A DNA stretch of 43,804 nucleotides from Candidatus Bathyarchaeota archaeon (GCA_002726865.1 PBSW01000074.1:1-43804), one strand, 5' to 3'. Shown: positions 26,498 through 35,344, counted from the stretch's first letter. Notes: generated by a model not told the origin, from the sequence alone. Numbers and translations: made by a program.

Positions 26498-27127
26498 CTA
26501 GTCCCCGAGAGCCTCTCTCAACAACTGTAGCCCCTCGGCTACATCTTCGAACTTCATAAGATAGGAACCACAAGCAAAAAAATCTACCCCGGCATTCTTG
26601 ATCTCTTGAATTGTGCCCGGATTGACCCCCCCGTCCGCCTCGAACGGTAACGTCACTCCCAATGCTCTCAACCGCCTAATCTTTTCCAGGGCCTCAGGCC
26701 TAAACTCCGCCCCGTGTTTGCCTGGATTAACTGTGAGGAAAAGGACTCCATCCAATAGGTCTAGATAAGGCAGGAGCGCCTCAAGGGGTGTTCCTGGGTT
26801 GACTGCCAGGGAGACCTTGAATCCATTCTCCTTGAAATATAGAATATCAGTCTCAGGATTTTCCAATGTCTCAATGTGAATCATTGCCCAATCCACGCGA
26901 CCAGCCAACTTTTCCACGTACGCTGAAGGATTCTCAACCATGAGATGAACCTCATACTTGAAGCTTGACGGCAGCTGAAAGTCGAAATCCAGCGAAGTGT
27001 TAGTCACAAACCTGCCGTCCATGATGTCAAGCATCACTCTGAGAACTTTCCCGTTCAGCCGGGCGAGCATCTTATCGAGCTCATTCTGAGTTTTTACTAT
27101 AACCGTTGGCACTATTCGATTTTCCAT
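26498..27127 (-). CDS. Ribulose-phosphate 3-epimerase-like protein with altered metal site
   Basis: A 209-aa TIM-barrel protein of the RPE family: VMLDIMDGRFVTN at residues 31-43, EVHLMVENP at 59-67, LAVNPGTPLE near 109, LFLTVNPGKHGAEF near 129, EADGGVNPGTI near 168 and FACGSYL near 189. RPE binds a divalent metal through His, Asp, His and Asp. Here the first His is Met32 (family pattern HxDxMDG), while Asp34, His61 and the late Asp in EADGG remain. The usual SP(S/A) strand-1 motif is PTVIV. So it may be an epimerase with a rearranged site or a relative acting on another sugar phosphate. The function is inferred from fold only. ATG at 27127. Confidence 0.75.
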   Translation of the reverse strand: MENRIVPTVIVKTQNELDKMLARLNGKVLRVMLDIMDGRFVTNTSLDFDFQLPSSFKYEVHLMVENPSAYVEKLAGRVDWAMIHIETLENPETDILYFKENGFKVSLAVNPGTPLEALLPYLDLLDGVLFLTVNPGKHGAEFRPEALEKIRRLRALGVTLPFEADGGVNPGTIQEIKNAGVDFFACGSYLMKFEDVAEGLQLLREALGD

Positions 27128-27235
27128 CTTTATGACGTCTCAGGCCTGTAATGATAAGGAATAATGGGTTGAAAGATAAAAAGAGGGTCCTAGCAGAGAG
27201 ATCCCGTGGTCACAAATAGCTGAGCGCGCGAAAGC

Positions 27236-28366
27236 TCACCAAGTCAAATCCCATGGCAGCTTGTTGAGACGCATAGGCTCGCCCTTAGTGACTAGTACGA
27301 TGTCTTCTATGTGGCTCTGGAACCCAAGCTCTGAATCCTTATGTTGAGGCTCAAAGGTAAGGGTCATCCCTGGCTTGAGGAGCTGGTTGTCCGTCTCAAT
27401 GGGTCCAAAGTTCGGGGCGTACGGCATGGTGTAATCATGTACATCGAGCCCTATCTGATGACCGCATCGCAAAAGGGGCTCGAGGCCGTGTTCCTGGTTG
27501 ATTTCTGAGGCCTTTCTGAGAACTGTATTCCCTGTGGTCCCGGCTTTGATATTCGCGAATGACTCTTCATGGGCCATAAGTATCCGGTCCAACCAATCCT
27601 TCACGACCGGCGTAAGGTCCATGGGCCATGTGCGTCCCATGTCACTGCAGTATCCTGAGGGGACACGGCACCCTACATCGGTTACCAAGATGTCCTCGTG
27701 CTTCACAATCCTCTGTGGGTGCCTCGGGCCATTCCCGAAGCCTACGTTCGACCAGAAGCTGAACTCGATAGCCCCTCGTTCAATCATTCCGGTGTCCAAT
27801 ATCTTTTTGAGATCCCTCGTATGGGTCCCAGGCTTTGAGGCCTCTACCATCTCCAAGACGGCATCCTCTGTGATGCCAATCGCATCCCTTATCTCTCGAA
27901 TCTCATAGCTATCCTTGATGGACCTCATCTTAAAGACGTGGTCAGATATATCAACTTGCTCGTTGAGGGTGACGCCGAGATCTTTTGAAAGCCGGAGGGA
28001 AAGCTGAGCGCTCAATGTGGAGAGGTCGAAACATATCTTGCTGGGATCGTAGTCATCGAGGGCTTGCTTCGTCGCTCTCAGTTGGTGTCCTTTCTCCTGC
28101 TTGATCGCTATGACCTTCCCGTATCGTCCGCTATCCGTCATCTGTTTTGCTCCCCAGTGAGGAACAACCACTGTGGATCCCCCGTGAATGTCAAAGACAA
28201 TGGTGTTATGTTCATCCCCGAAACCCCATGGCCCCGATGCATAGACAAAGTTAGACGGATTGAGGCCGATGACCTCATTCATGAAGACAGCAGCCTCGAA
28301 TCCCCGCCTCTCCACCTCATCTAGGATGGAGTTGATTCTCCTCTTCAGCGACTCTTTGAGATTCAT
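27236..28366 (-). CDS. M24-family metallopeptidase (Xaa-Pro aminopeptidase/creatinase-like)
   Basis: A 376-aa protein with a creatinase N-terminal domain and a pita-bread C-terminal domain. Metal ligands in order: TDVG (Asp) and SDMGRTW (Asp) near residues 235-250, RCGHQIGLDVHD (His) near 313, LTFEPQ (Glu) near 347 and SHIEDI (Glu) near 361; all five are present. It probably removes an N-terminal residue ahead of proline, in the cytoplasm; members also act on other substrates. The frame starts at TTG 28390, but the TATA box lies just upstream of that, and the ATG at 28366 (MNLKESLKRR) leaves a very short leader and matches the family start. Confidence 0.88.
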   Translation of the reverse strand: MNLKESLKRRINSILDEVERRGFEAAVFMNEVIGLNPSNFVYASGPWGFGDEHNTIVFDIHGGSTVVVPHWGAKQMTDSGRYGKVIAIKQEKGHQLRATKQALDDYDPSKICFDLSTLSAQLSLRLSKDLGVTLNEQVDISDHVFKMRSIKDSYEIREIRDAIGITEDAVLEMVEASKPGTHTRDLKKILDTGMIERGAIEFSFWSNVGFGNGPRHPQRIVKHEDILVTDVGCRVPSGYCSDMGRTWPMDLTPVVKDWLDRILMAHEESFANIKAGTTGNTVLRKASEINQEHGLEPLLRCGHQIGLDVHDYTMPYAPNFGPIETDNQLLKPGMTLTFEPQHKDSELGFQSHIEDIVLVTKGEPMRLNKLPWDLTW

Positions 28367-28392
28367 CTCTACTGGGCAGATATAGACCAATT

Positions 28393-28403
28393 CAATATAT
28401 CTG
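28393..28403 (-). promoter_or_regulatory. TATA box of the M24 peptidase gene
   Basis: On the minus strand CAGATATATTG, about 30 nt before the ATG at 28366; the predicted transcript start is within a few bases of the ATG, giving a near-leaderless mRNA. Confidence 0.6.
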
Positions 28404-28586
28404 ATCTTCTGTGCCCCTAAATGAGATCAAAATCTCTAACTAGCGCGCGTCAAGCTCATAAAACTCAAGGACGAAAACAGAAACGCGCGTGTCTTTCCTG
28501 CTTGATAACTTTGAGGTTAGCAACAAAGGAGGGGGACTCCTAGTTCTGATTTCATGGACTTTATCAGAGCTGCTCGAAAAAGCTCT

Positions 28587-29870
28587 CTAATCAGTAGCTA
28601 AATTTGCTTTCAGCGGGTTCATGAAGAATGCTGTTATCATAGCGCAGACGATCATAGCGGTCCCCATGAAGAACCATGGAAGCTGGGGGGAAACCTGATA
28701 GATGAATCCTCCTAGGAGGGACCCCAGTATTGCGGGGATTGTGAGGATCGCCCCCATTGCGGGTCCACCACCGCCCCCGCCTCTCATGTTGATGAACAGC
28801 CCTCCTTGGCCGATCGCCGCCATAACTCGCCCCCTCATTTTTTTGGGGACTGACTCAGCCATATAGGCTGGCGCGCCGATATTAAGGAATGCGCTGACTG
28901 TGCTCCCCAAGACGACAATAAGGGCGACATCCCAAAATCCCCGGCTGAAGGGGAAAAGGAAGAGGGAAATCGAGGAGGCTAAGAGGGCGAGGGTCAAGAC
29001 TCTCCTAGCCCCGATCCTATCAACTATTATGCCAGCGGGGTAAAGGAGAGAGACGTTGACGACAGAGGTCATTAGAAGGACCGTGCCCCACTGGAGTTTT
29101 TCGAGACCAATCACATCTATGGCGTAGATAACCCAATAGGAGCCGACCAGATTGTTGCAAAAGAAGCTAATAGCCAGGACGGCGGAATAGTACCTGAGGT
29201 TCCGAGGGAACCAGCGGAGCACCGCAACAACGTCCCTATATGAGTTTATCACTATTCTCCGAATGCTCTCTCCCCCTGTTCCTTCTTGCTTGGATGAGTT
29301 GTCCTTGAGGAACCTGAGGTTCATGGTGGCGATCCCTATGGAAGTCATGAACGTGAGGGCGTAAAGGAATCGCATACCACGTATTACCCCCCATGTAGTG
29401 ACCAAATACCCACCTATAAACGGAGAGAAGACTCCGATGGCCCCAGGGATACCGTACCATAGGGAGTAGCCAGTTCCACGGCGGTCCTCTGGGATGGAGT
29501 CGGCCATGAGGGAGTTTGCAGCGGGGAAGTAAAAGGTCACCGCACCCATGAAGAAGTTTCCAATAGCTAGAACCCTCCAATCTGGGGCGAACAGGAAAAC
29601 GAGCCAGAGAACAGCGGTAAGGTAACTCGTAGTGGTGAGGACCCGGACCCTGTTATAACGGTCTGAGAGGTATCCAGCGATGGGGTAAATAAACAGGCTG
29701 AGGATAGGGCGAAGGCTGTTCACGATCCCAATGTGCGCTGGGCTCCCCCCGAGGGCAATTACGTAGAGACTGAAGTAGGGAAATGTGATAAACATGGAGA
29801 GTTGTCTTATAGCGTCCCCGATGGTAAACACGAGAAGGTTTCCCTTCATAACCTCTCGTATGGATCTCAA
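28587..29870 (-). CDS. Major facilitator superfamily transporter
   Basis: A 427-aa protein with about 12 membrane spans. The MFS loop 2-3 motif appears as GYLSDRYNRVRVL near residue 65, with an echo in the second half, GIIVDRIGARRVL near 260. A basic loop near 195-215 (SSKQEGTGGESIRR) separates the two six-span halves. Substrate is unknown; a drug or metabolite exporter is likely from the overall look. A glycine-rich cluster (MRGGGGGGPAMG) near residue 355 is unusual and may be a loop. The start is TTG at 29870; an ATG eight codons later (MKGNLLVF) is also possible. It is divergently oriented to PGK. Confidence 0.85.
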   Translation of the reverse strand: MRSIREVMKGNLLVFTIGDAIRQLSMFITFPYFSLYVIALGGSPAHIGIVNSLRPILSLFIYPIAGYLSDRYNRVRVLTTTSYLTAVLWLVFLFAPDWRVLAIGNFFMGAVTFYFPAANSLMADSIPEDRRGTGYSLWYGIPGAIGVFSPFIGGYLVTTWGVIRGMRFLYALTFMTSIGIATMNLRFLKDNSSKQEGTGGESIRRIVINSYRDVVAVLRWFPRNLRYYSAVLAISFFCNNLVGSYWVIYAIDVIGLEKLQWGTVLLMTSVVNVSLLYPAGIIVDRIGARRVLTLALLASSISLFLFPFSRGFWDVALIVVLGSTVSAFLNIGAPAYMAESVPKKMRGRVMAAIGQGGLFINMRGGGGGGPAMGAILTIPAILGSLLGGFIYQVSPQLPWFFMGTAMIVCAMITAFFMNPLKANLATD

Positions 29871-30026
29871 TTGCCAACCTCGTAGTCCTTCTAGTTGAAG
29901 GGTTGTTCTATTAAGGAGTTTTCATGGAGGCGTCTCTTATAACCCCGGGTGTTTCACTTGCAACTTCAACGTCCAATTGAAGAAGTTGATCAACCTCTAT
30001 TTTTCCAATGATTTTGGTTGCTCGGA

Positions 30027-30036
30027 ATATTTATAT
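30027..30036 (+). promoter_or_regulatory. TATA box of the PGK gene
   Basis: ATATTTATAT, preceded by CTCGGA. The expected start near 30058 leaves a leader of about 15 nt before the TTG at 30073. Confidence 0.65.
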
Positions 30037-30072
30037 CTTCTTTTGTATGTATCGGGAGACTAGTGTGAGATT

Positions 30073-31287
30073 TTGCCCTTTAACTTCCTGACGCTGGATG
30101 ATATCGACGTCTCAGGGAAAACTGTGTTCCTGAGGGTTGACATAAACTCGCCTCTGGATCCAGTCTCCAAGCGGATCCTCGACGCCTCCCGAATCAAGGC
30201 TACGTTGGAAACCTTGAAAGATCTGGAAAACGCTCGAGTTGTACTTGGAGCCCATCAGAGCAGACCTGGGAAATATGACTTTACGTCACTAGAGCTCCAC
30301 GCCAGGGTTCTCCAAATGTATCTGGGAGCTAAGGTCACCTATGTAGGAGACGTTATGGGAGAGGAAGCAGTAACTGCTATCGAGGCGCTGAGACCCGGCG
30401 GAGTCCTAGTCCTGGATAATCTCAGGTCTATTCCGGAGGAGAACGTTCAGGCATCCCCTGCGAAGCATATTGAGACTGAGTTTGTTAAGACTCTTGCCCC
30501 TCATTTCGATCTAGTTGTGAATGACGCATTCGCAGCAGCCCATCGAAGCCAGCCTAGTCTAGTGGGGTTCGCGGAAGTGATGCCGATGGCTGCAGGGAGG
30601 CTCATGGAGAGTGAGCTCAAAGCAATGGACCAGGTACTAGTGGATCCTGATAGGCCATGCGTCTTCGTTTTAGGCGGGGTGAAAGTGGAGGACCGGCTCC
30701 CAGTGATAAAGAGGGTGTTGGGAGAGGGGATCGCAGATCGGGTCATGGTGGGTGGCTTAGTGAGGGAGACTTTTCATATGGCCGAAAAACGTCCTCAGGA
30801 AGAGGTGGAGGCACTGCCTATTGCAGAGAGGGTTCTCGTAGAAGAAGCGAAAAAATTACTGGAAGATTATAAGGATCAGATAGAGATCCCTATAGACGTG
30901 GCTCTAGACGTGGGGGGTGAGCGGGTTGAGATCCACGCTGACTCCGTGATGAATGAGCGGAATATTTTTGATATTGGGCTTAACACCATGGCTAGTTTCT
31001 GCGATCTGATAAAGAGGGCGGAGACAGTGGTGGCTGAGGGACCCATGGGAATGTTTGAGAGGCGTAATTTCAATACTGGGACAAAGGAGATTCTTCGCGC
31101 AATGGCTGAGTGTGAGGGATTCACCTTAGTCGGGGGCGGACACCTAGGGGTTTTGGTCGCGATGATGGATCTGGGCTCTCAGATGAGCCACGTGAGCACA
31201 GGGGGAGGGGCGATGCTTAATCTGTTGGCAGGGAGTTTGATGCCAATAGTGGAGTCCCTTGAGAGGTCCAAGCAGCGCTATGGTTAG
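30073..31287 (+). CDS. pgk: Phosphoglycerate kinase
   Basis: A 404-aa archaeal-type PGK. Substrate-binding RVDINSPLD at residues 17-25, GAHQSRPGKYD near 57, LDNLRSIPEENV near 115, NDAFAAAHRSQPS near 154, the hinge and nucleotide-binding GGVKVEDRLPVI near 201, and EGPMGMF near 317 with GGGHLGVL near 355. It interconverts 1,3-bisphosphoglycerate and 3-phosphoglycerate with ADP/ATP in glycolysis and gluconeogenesis, supplying 3-phosphoglycerate to SerA. The start is TTG at 30073 behind a good TATA box. tRNA-Pro follows 45 nt after the stop. Confidence 0.95.
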   Translation: MPFNFLTLDDIDVSGKTVFLRVDINSPLDPVSKRILDASRIKATLETLKDLENARVVLGAHQSRPGKYDFTSLELHARVLQMYLGAKVTYVGDVMGEEAVTAIEALRPGGVLVLDNLRSIPEENVQASPAKHIETEFVKTLAPHFDLVVNDAFAAAHRSQPSLVGFAEVMPMAAGRLMESELKAMDQVLVDPDRPCVFVLGGVKVEDRLPVIKRVLGEGIADRVMVGGLVRETFHMAEKRPQEEVEALPIAERVLVEEAKKLLEDYKDQIEIPIDVALDVGGERVEIHADSVMNERNIFDIGLNTMASFCDLIKRAETVVAEGPMGMFERRNFNTGTKEILRAMAECEGFTLVGGGHLGVLVAMMDLGSQMSHVSTGGGAMLNLLAGSLMPIVESLERSKQRYG

Positions 31288-31332
31288 CTGTTCGATATCA
31301 TTAAATTGCTTAGCGCCTATCCAGAATGTCGC

Positions 31333-31409
31333 GGGGTCGTGGTCAAGCTTGGCACGATACGCGGTTTGGGTCCGCGTGATCCCCGGTTCAAATCCGGGCG
31401 ACCCCACCA
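31333..31409 (+). tRNA. tRNA-Pro (anticodon TGG), CCA encoded
   Basis: A 77-nt cloverleaf: acceptor GGGGTCG pairs with CGACCCC, and discriminator A is followed by encoded CCA. The anticodon stem CGCGG/CCGCG holds the loop TTTGGGT, giving anticodon TGG. The T-arm is CCCGG-TTCAAAT-CCGGG. A TATA-like TCATTAAATT near 31296 lies about 35 nt upstream. The decayed integrase immediately downstream suggests this tRNA was an attachment site. Confidence 0.95.
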
Positions 31410-31502
31410 TTGTCAGCACGCGAGTCCATTGAGATCCATATGGTCGAGGGAGGCGCTATCGAACCCCAAAGTCCAGTCCTAGACGTTTATCTGCGGTAGG
31501 AG

Positions 31503-31957
31503 ATGGTGGACTATAGAGTCAACTCTTCGAATAATGATTATATCACAAGAAAATCCGTGACCAAGGAGATCAGGGAGGCATTGAAGCTCCATATGCGCGT
31601 CACTATGTGTTGAGGGCTTATTTCGACGCACGCTTCCCAAAGGTGAAGAGCAACATATCTCATGTCTATTGATAGTTATTCATAGACCACATGAAAGATA
31701 TCAAGGCGAGGAACATAACCAACAAGGAAAGACTTCCTGAGTCTATTATTAAGGACAAGAGAAAAGTCTTCAGAGTGAGCTAATGTTACTTCTAGACCAC
31801 TGGAACGAAGGAGGTTGAGGATTTGAAGGAGACTCTTAGAAAGCAGATTCTGGGAATTACTGGCTTCAGTTCAGATAAAGTGGATGTCGTAGAACTGACG
31901 ATTAACTACGAAGACTTTGTAGTGCGCGAGAAGCTTCTTGCGCGCGTTGATGCCTAA
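31503..31957 (+). pseudogene. Decayed tyrosine recombinase (archaeal integrase), C-terminal part
   Basis: Fragments in shifting frames together read like the C-terminal catalytic part of an archaeal tyrosine recombinase. In one frame is VTKEIREALKLHMRV up to a stop; in the next frame LRAYFDARFPKVKSN, then after two stops FIDHMKDIKARN followed by ITNKERLPESIIKD, and after further stops TKEVEDLKETLRKQILG and a long tail ending REKLLARVDA. The family usually has FxGHxGDIEARYTTNKGRLPE, where the Tyr in ARYTTN is catalytic; here it is Asn. At least one frameshift and several stops make it inactive. Its place, 94 nt after tRNA-Pro on the same strand, fits a lost tRNA-targeting element. Confidence 0.75.
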
Positions 31958-32058
31958 ACCCATTAGGTGAGGCGGAGGAGCGGGACCTTCGTACTCTGGT
32001 TCACAACTTGAACAAGAAAAGAAGTACCAGAGGTGCGCGAACCGCATATAAAAACGGA

Positions 32059-32832
32059 TCAAGGGATGGACTCATTGAATGTGAATCCAGCCTGTTTCAG
32101 TAGCTTTATCAATCTTTCCTCTGATTTTCTATCTGGAACCATTTTTGATTTCACATTGTCAATCCACGTATAGTTTCTGTCTCCCATTTCATAGTTAACG
32201 TAATATTGTTCTTTCACCAGCTTTTCGGTCATGCATCTAATGGAGTTCTCGAGCTCCTTGATTGTGAGATCCCTATATTTGTCGATAAACAAGATGTTTT
32301 CAAGTGGATGCCTAGGCCTGAGGGGAGGGTTTTCAGAGGGATATCCAATACAAAGAAGACTAATCGGAAGTACACCTCTTGGGAGGTTCAAGGCCTCGAT
32401 AACTTTTCGGTTAGCCATTGCGCCACCGATATATACTGAGCCCAGCCCAAAGGACTCTGAAGCAATCACCATATTTTGGGCTACCAGCGCAGCATCTATG
32501 AGTGAAAAAAGCTTCCAGCGATAGCCCATACCTTCTTCAAGGGAGGATTCAAAGTCCAAAGCTCCCATCATTCTGGAAACCTTCCTAACATCTGAGCAAA
32601 CACACAGGGTTAATGGTGCATCTAAGATCCAAGACTGCTTCCCACATGACTCCCAAAGCTTTTTCCTCCGCTCCTTCTCTTTGATCCATATAATTGAATA
32701 CGTCTGCAATGAACAAGCGGACGGTGCTCTTATGCCAGCCTCAACGATCTTGACTATCATTTCATCTGTAATTGGGGTTTCATCAAATTTTCGAATAGTT
32801 TTACGATTTAAAATTACATCAATGGCTTTCAT
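32059..32832 (-). CDS. Nitroreductase-family FMN oxidoreductase
   Basis: A 257-aa protein. The N-terminal NRKTIRKFDETPITDEMI (the RxSxR-like FMN-binding segment), GIRAPSACSLQTYSIIW near residue 33, DAALVAQNMVIASESFGLGS near 110 and GYPSENPPLRPR near 165 are nitroreductase-fold hallmarks. The family reduces nitro compounds, quinones or flavins with NAD(P)H, and includes specialised enzymes; the substrate cannot be read here. About 75 extra C-terminal residues lie beyond the usual end. The ATG at 32832 follows a TATA box and a near-perfect palindrome, so it may be under a repressor. Confidence 0.85.
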   Translation of the reverse strand: MKAIDVILNRKTIRKFDETPITDEMIVKIVEAGIRAPSACSLQTYSIIWIKEKERRKKLWESCGKQSWILDAPLTLCVCSDVRKVSRMMGALDFESSLEEGMGYRWKLFSLIDAALVAQNMVIASESFGLGSVYIGGAMANRKVIEALNLPRGVLPISLLCIGYPSENPPLRPRHPLENILFIDKYRDLTIKELENSIRCMTEKLVKEQYYVNYEMGDRNYTWIDNVKSKMVPDRKSEERLIKLLKQAGFTFNESIP

Positions 32833-32844
32833 ATCTATCGAATC

Positions 32845-32868
32845 CCCCCTCAGGGGGACTTTATAAAA
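32845..32868 (-). promoter_or_regulatory. TATA box with overlapping palindrome, nitroreductase promoter
   Basis: On the minus strand TTTTTATAAAG (about 32859-32869) is followed at once by CCCCCT-G-AGGGGG (32845-32857), a perfect 6-bp inverted repeat around one base. It lies between TATA box and start codon, where a repressor would block RNA polymerase. Confidence 0.5.
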
Positions 32869-32869
32869 A

Positions 32870-33285
32870 CTTCGCGCTGCTGGCTTTAGAAATAACGTAG
32901 TAGAGAACCTGGGACAGCGTATTCGTTCAATGAAATGGCGATTAGACAGGTTGTTTTCGCAAGCTCTACGCTTTGCAAGGTAGAGATAATTTCCATAACG
33001 CTCATGGATATAAGTTCACCACTATGCAACGACTAAATGGCTATGTCAATATTGAACTTTCTAGCTGCAGCTTCTTGGCATTTTTGGACACACATATGTA
33101 TATCAAAGACAAGAGAAGACTCAAAAATATTTAATCTAATCTTTGATTGTTACTTCAGTAAATTAGCTGACTAATCTGCGTGCGCCCCCAATCACCAGAT
33201 TCTTCCCTTTCCGGGTTTTTTCCTTTAAGTGCGGCGATCATGTCGATAAACTATAATAAAGTTCCTTCCCTACCCATCGAGATTT
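32870..33285. other. Intergenic region between nitroreductase and ACR3-like gene
   Basis: No convincing gene. It carries divergent promoters: the nitroreductase promoter at its left end and CTATAATAAA at 33251-33260 for the exporter gene on the right. Confidence 0.5.
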
Positions 33286-34323
33286 ATGATGGTTGAGGGC
33301 TCAGAGAGGGGGAGTGCTCTCGGATTGTTCGATAGATACCTTGCAGTCTGGATAGGCATTTGCATGGTGGTGGGGTTGGCTTTATCCCAGTTGTTCCCTG
33401 ACTTGAGTCTAGCTATTGACGCGTTGAAGATCGGCGGCATCTCAGTTCCCATTGGCATATGTCTCTTCCTAATGATGTATCCGGCACTCCTGAACCTGCA
33501 ACTCTCTGAGCTCAGAAAGTTGATGATAAACCCTAAGCCCATCCTTTTCACGATCTTCTCCAACTGGATCCTAGCGCCCCTAGTTACCGCTTTCTTGGCT
33601 TATGCCTTCCTAGGAGGGCGAGATCAGCTAATCATCTCCTTGATCCTACTAGGCTCGAGTCCGTGCACCGCAATGGTGCTGGTTTGGGGCGATCTTGCTG
33701 AGGGTAATCAGGAACAAAACGTGACTAATACGAGCCTGAATACATTAACCATTATGTTCCTATATGCGCCGATAGTATCCTTCCTGACGGGGATCAGGAA
33801 AATTCAGATTGATCGGTGGGCGCTAGTGGTATCCGTATTCGTGTTCATCGGGGTACCGATGATAGTGGGGTACATCTCGAAGAGGTACATCTTGGGGACC
33901 AAGGGGGCTGATTGGTTCCACGAGGTCTACAGACCACTTGTGGCGCGAGTCTCTTTGATCGCGTTGCTCACCACCCTCATCGTATTATTCTCGTTAAACG
34001 GCAAAGTTCTGATCCAAAACCCCGGAGAGTTAGTGCTCATCTCTCTCCCATTACTCCTAGGTTTCGTTATTGTGGTCGGCGTCAACCTTGTGATGACCCG
34101 GTTGATTGGTTTGGCATACCCTGAGGCGATCATATCCGTGATCATAGGCTCCTCAAGCCATTTTGAGATTGCAATAGCGACGGCCATCAGCCTTTATGGG
34201 CTCGAGTCTCTGGCGGCGCTGGGGACAACAATGGGGCTTTTCTGGGAGGTTCCTATTATGCTGGGACTGGTCTATCTGGGTAAAAAGCTACATGTGAGAG
34301 ATTTCTGGAAGGCAGTAGATTAA
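33286..34323 (+). CDS. ACR3-family arsenite efflux-like transporter
   Basis: A 345-aa protein of the bile acid/arsenite exporter superfamily with 10 spans. The conserved Cys of the ACR3 fourth span is present in LGSSPCTAMVLVWGDLAEGN near residue 126, and the ninth-span acidic residue in SSSHFEIAIATAISLYG near 288. ACR3 proteins export arsenite, driven by the membrane potential. No arsR, arsA or arsenate reductase gene is adjacent, so it may act alone or on another anion. The start ATG at 33286 is paired with another ATG directly after; the TATA box CTATAATAAA lies about 30 nt upstream, giving a short leader. Confidence 0.85.
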   Translation: MMVEGSERGSALGLFDRYLAVWIGICMVVGLALSQLFPDLSLAIDALKIGGISVPIGICLFLMMYPALLNLQLSELRKLMINPKPILFTIFSNWILAPLVTAFLAYAFLGGRDQLIISLILLGSSPCTAMVLVWGDLAEGNQEQNVTNTSLNTLTIMFLYAPIVSFLTGIRKIQIDRWALVVSVFVFIGVPMIVGYISKRYILGTKGADWFHEVYRPLVARVSLIALLTTLIVLFSLNGKVLIQNPGELVLISLPLLLGFVIVVGVNLVMTRLIGLAYPEAIISVIIGSSSHFEIAIATAISLYGLESLAALGTTMGLFWEVPIMLGLVYLGKKLHVRDFWKAVD

Positions 34324-34524
34324 GTCCCGAGGCGCGCACACAAGGCACAGATAATTCCGATTGTTTTGATGAATAGAATAATCTTCATTTTTTTAATGTA
34401 TTTAATAATATGGATTTAACGTTTAATTGATTATTTTGGAGGCCGTATGGGAACGATTGGTTTTTCAATTTAGTCTTAAGGATTATCATTTTATGAGATC
34501 TATTGAATCGTGGAATGACACTTT

Positions 34525-34641
34525 ATGAAATTAACCGAAGTTCTCCTTGGATTTGGCCTAGCCATCTTGCTTCGTTCCGTTTTAGTTTATATCATCCGTT
34601 TTCTTTATGAATATAAACAAACACAAAGGAACGTATGGTGA
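34525..34641 (+). CDS. Candidate 38-aa single-span membrane micropeptide
   Basis: ATG at 34525 to TGA at 34639-34641. A hydrophobic helix (VLLGFGLAILLRSVLVYII) is followed by a polar basic tail (EYKQTQRNVW). The single Arg inside the span is unusual. It is in the gap between the ACR3-like exporter and MazG, on the same strand. It has the same length and layout as the micropeptide candidate before the Ca2+-ATPase, though the sequences differ. Poor ribosome-binding site. A chance ORF cannot be excluded. Confidence 0.35.
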   Translation: MKLTEVLLGFGLAILLRSVLVYIIRFLYEYKQTQRNVW

Positions 34642-34984
34642 ACGGTTACCTCATTCTTCAAGTTTGACTGAAAAACATCTCTCTTCAAGGTGTAGCGCTC
34701 AGAATATCCTTCCATTCCGTAACTGTCACCAGAACGTCTGAATCCTCCGAAACGTTTACAGACCTTCCTACTAGAGGCGTTAACTCAAAAAGCAAGGATT
34801 AGCAATAACATGTGATCTTTTTTCTTGAACAACCGAGCGATGAGGGCTCTTAAAAATTAGATAATGAAAACGAGTTCTTCAAATTCTCATTTCTACTATT
34901 CTGATTATCTATATAGACGTTAAAACCAATACAGTAAATGAAATATGGTTATTCCTTGTAGTTCCATTCATCTGTGAGATAATC
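34642..34984. other. Intergenic region upstream of the MazG gene
   Basis: About 340 AT-rich bases with no gene seen. Several A/T-rich candidate TATA sites occur near 34850-34945, none clearly placed. Confidence 0.4.
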
Positions 34985-35344
34985 GTGGGTAAACAACTCC
35001 AACTTAATCAAATCCAAGAAACCGTCGATGCATGGATCAATCAGTTTAAGGAGGGATACTGGCCTCCTCTTTCAATGCTTGCTTGTATCGTTGAAGAGGT
35101 AGGAGAACTAGCTCGCGAAATAAATAGTCTCGAAAAGATTAAAAAGAAGAAATCTTCAGAAACAAATACTGATATTGGATTGGAACTCGCAGATATCTTG
35201 TTTAGTCTTGTGTGTCTAGCTAATTATTATGAGATCGATCTTAACGACAGTTTTGGGAAGGTAATGAAAAAATATGCTACAAGAGATAAAGATCGTTGGA
35301 CTAGAAAAAAGTCTCAGCATGCGCTGGAGTCTCATTCATATTGA
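34985..35344 (+). CDS. MazG-like nucleotide pyrophosphohydrolase
   Basis: A 119-aa all-helical protein with the MazG metal-binding pattern: IVEEVGELAREI near residues 36-47 (the ExxE motif) and GLELADILFSLVCLANYYEID near 73 (ExxD motif). A basic loop (KIKKKKSSE) lies between. It hydrolyses NTPs or dNTPs to the monophosphate and PPi, probably cleaning the nucleotide pool; small single-domain forms in archaea vary in substrate. The product PPi could be used by the membrane pyrophosphatase elsewhere in the window, but this is speculation. The start is GTG at 34985. Confidence 0.85.
   Translation: MGKQLQLNQIQETVDAWINQFKEGYWPPLSMLACIVEEVGELAREINSLEKIKKKKSSETNTDIGLELADILFSLVCLANYYEIDLNDSFGKVMKKYATRDKDRWTRKKSQHALESHSY

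Noticed and set aside
26250..26573. 107-aa minus-strand ORF overlapping the RPE-like gene
   Set aside because: It overlaps conserved RPE sequence in another frame and has a random composition.
31924..31946. GCGCGAGAAGCTTCTTGCGCGC hairpin-like palindrome as a regulatory site
   Set aside because: It falls inside the decayed integrase and encodes REKLLAR, so coding history explains it better.
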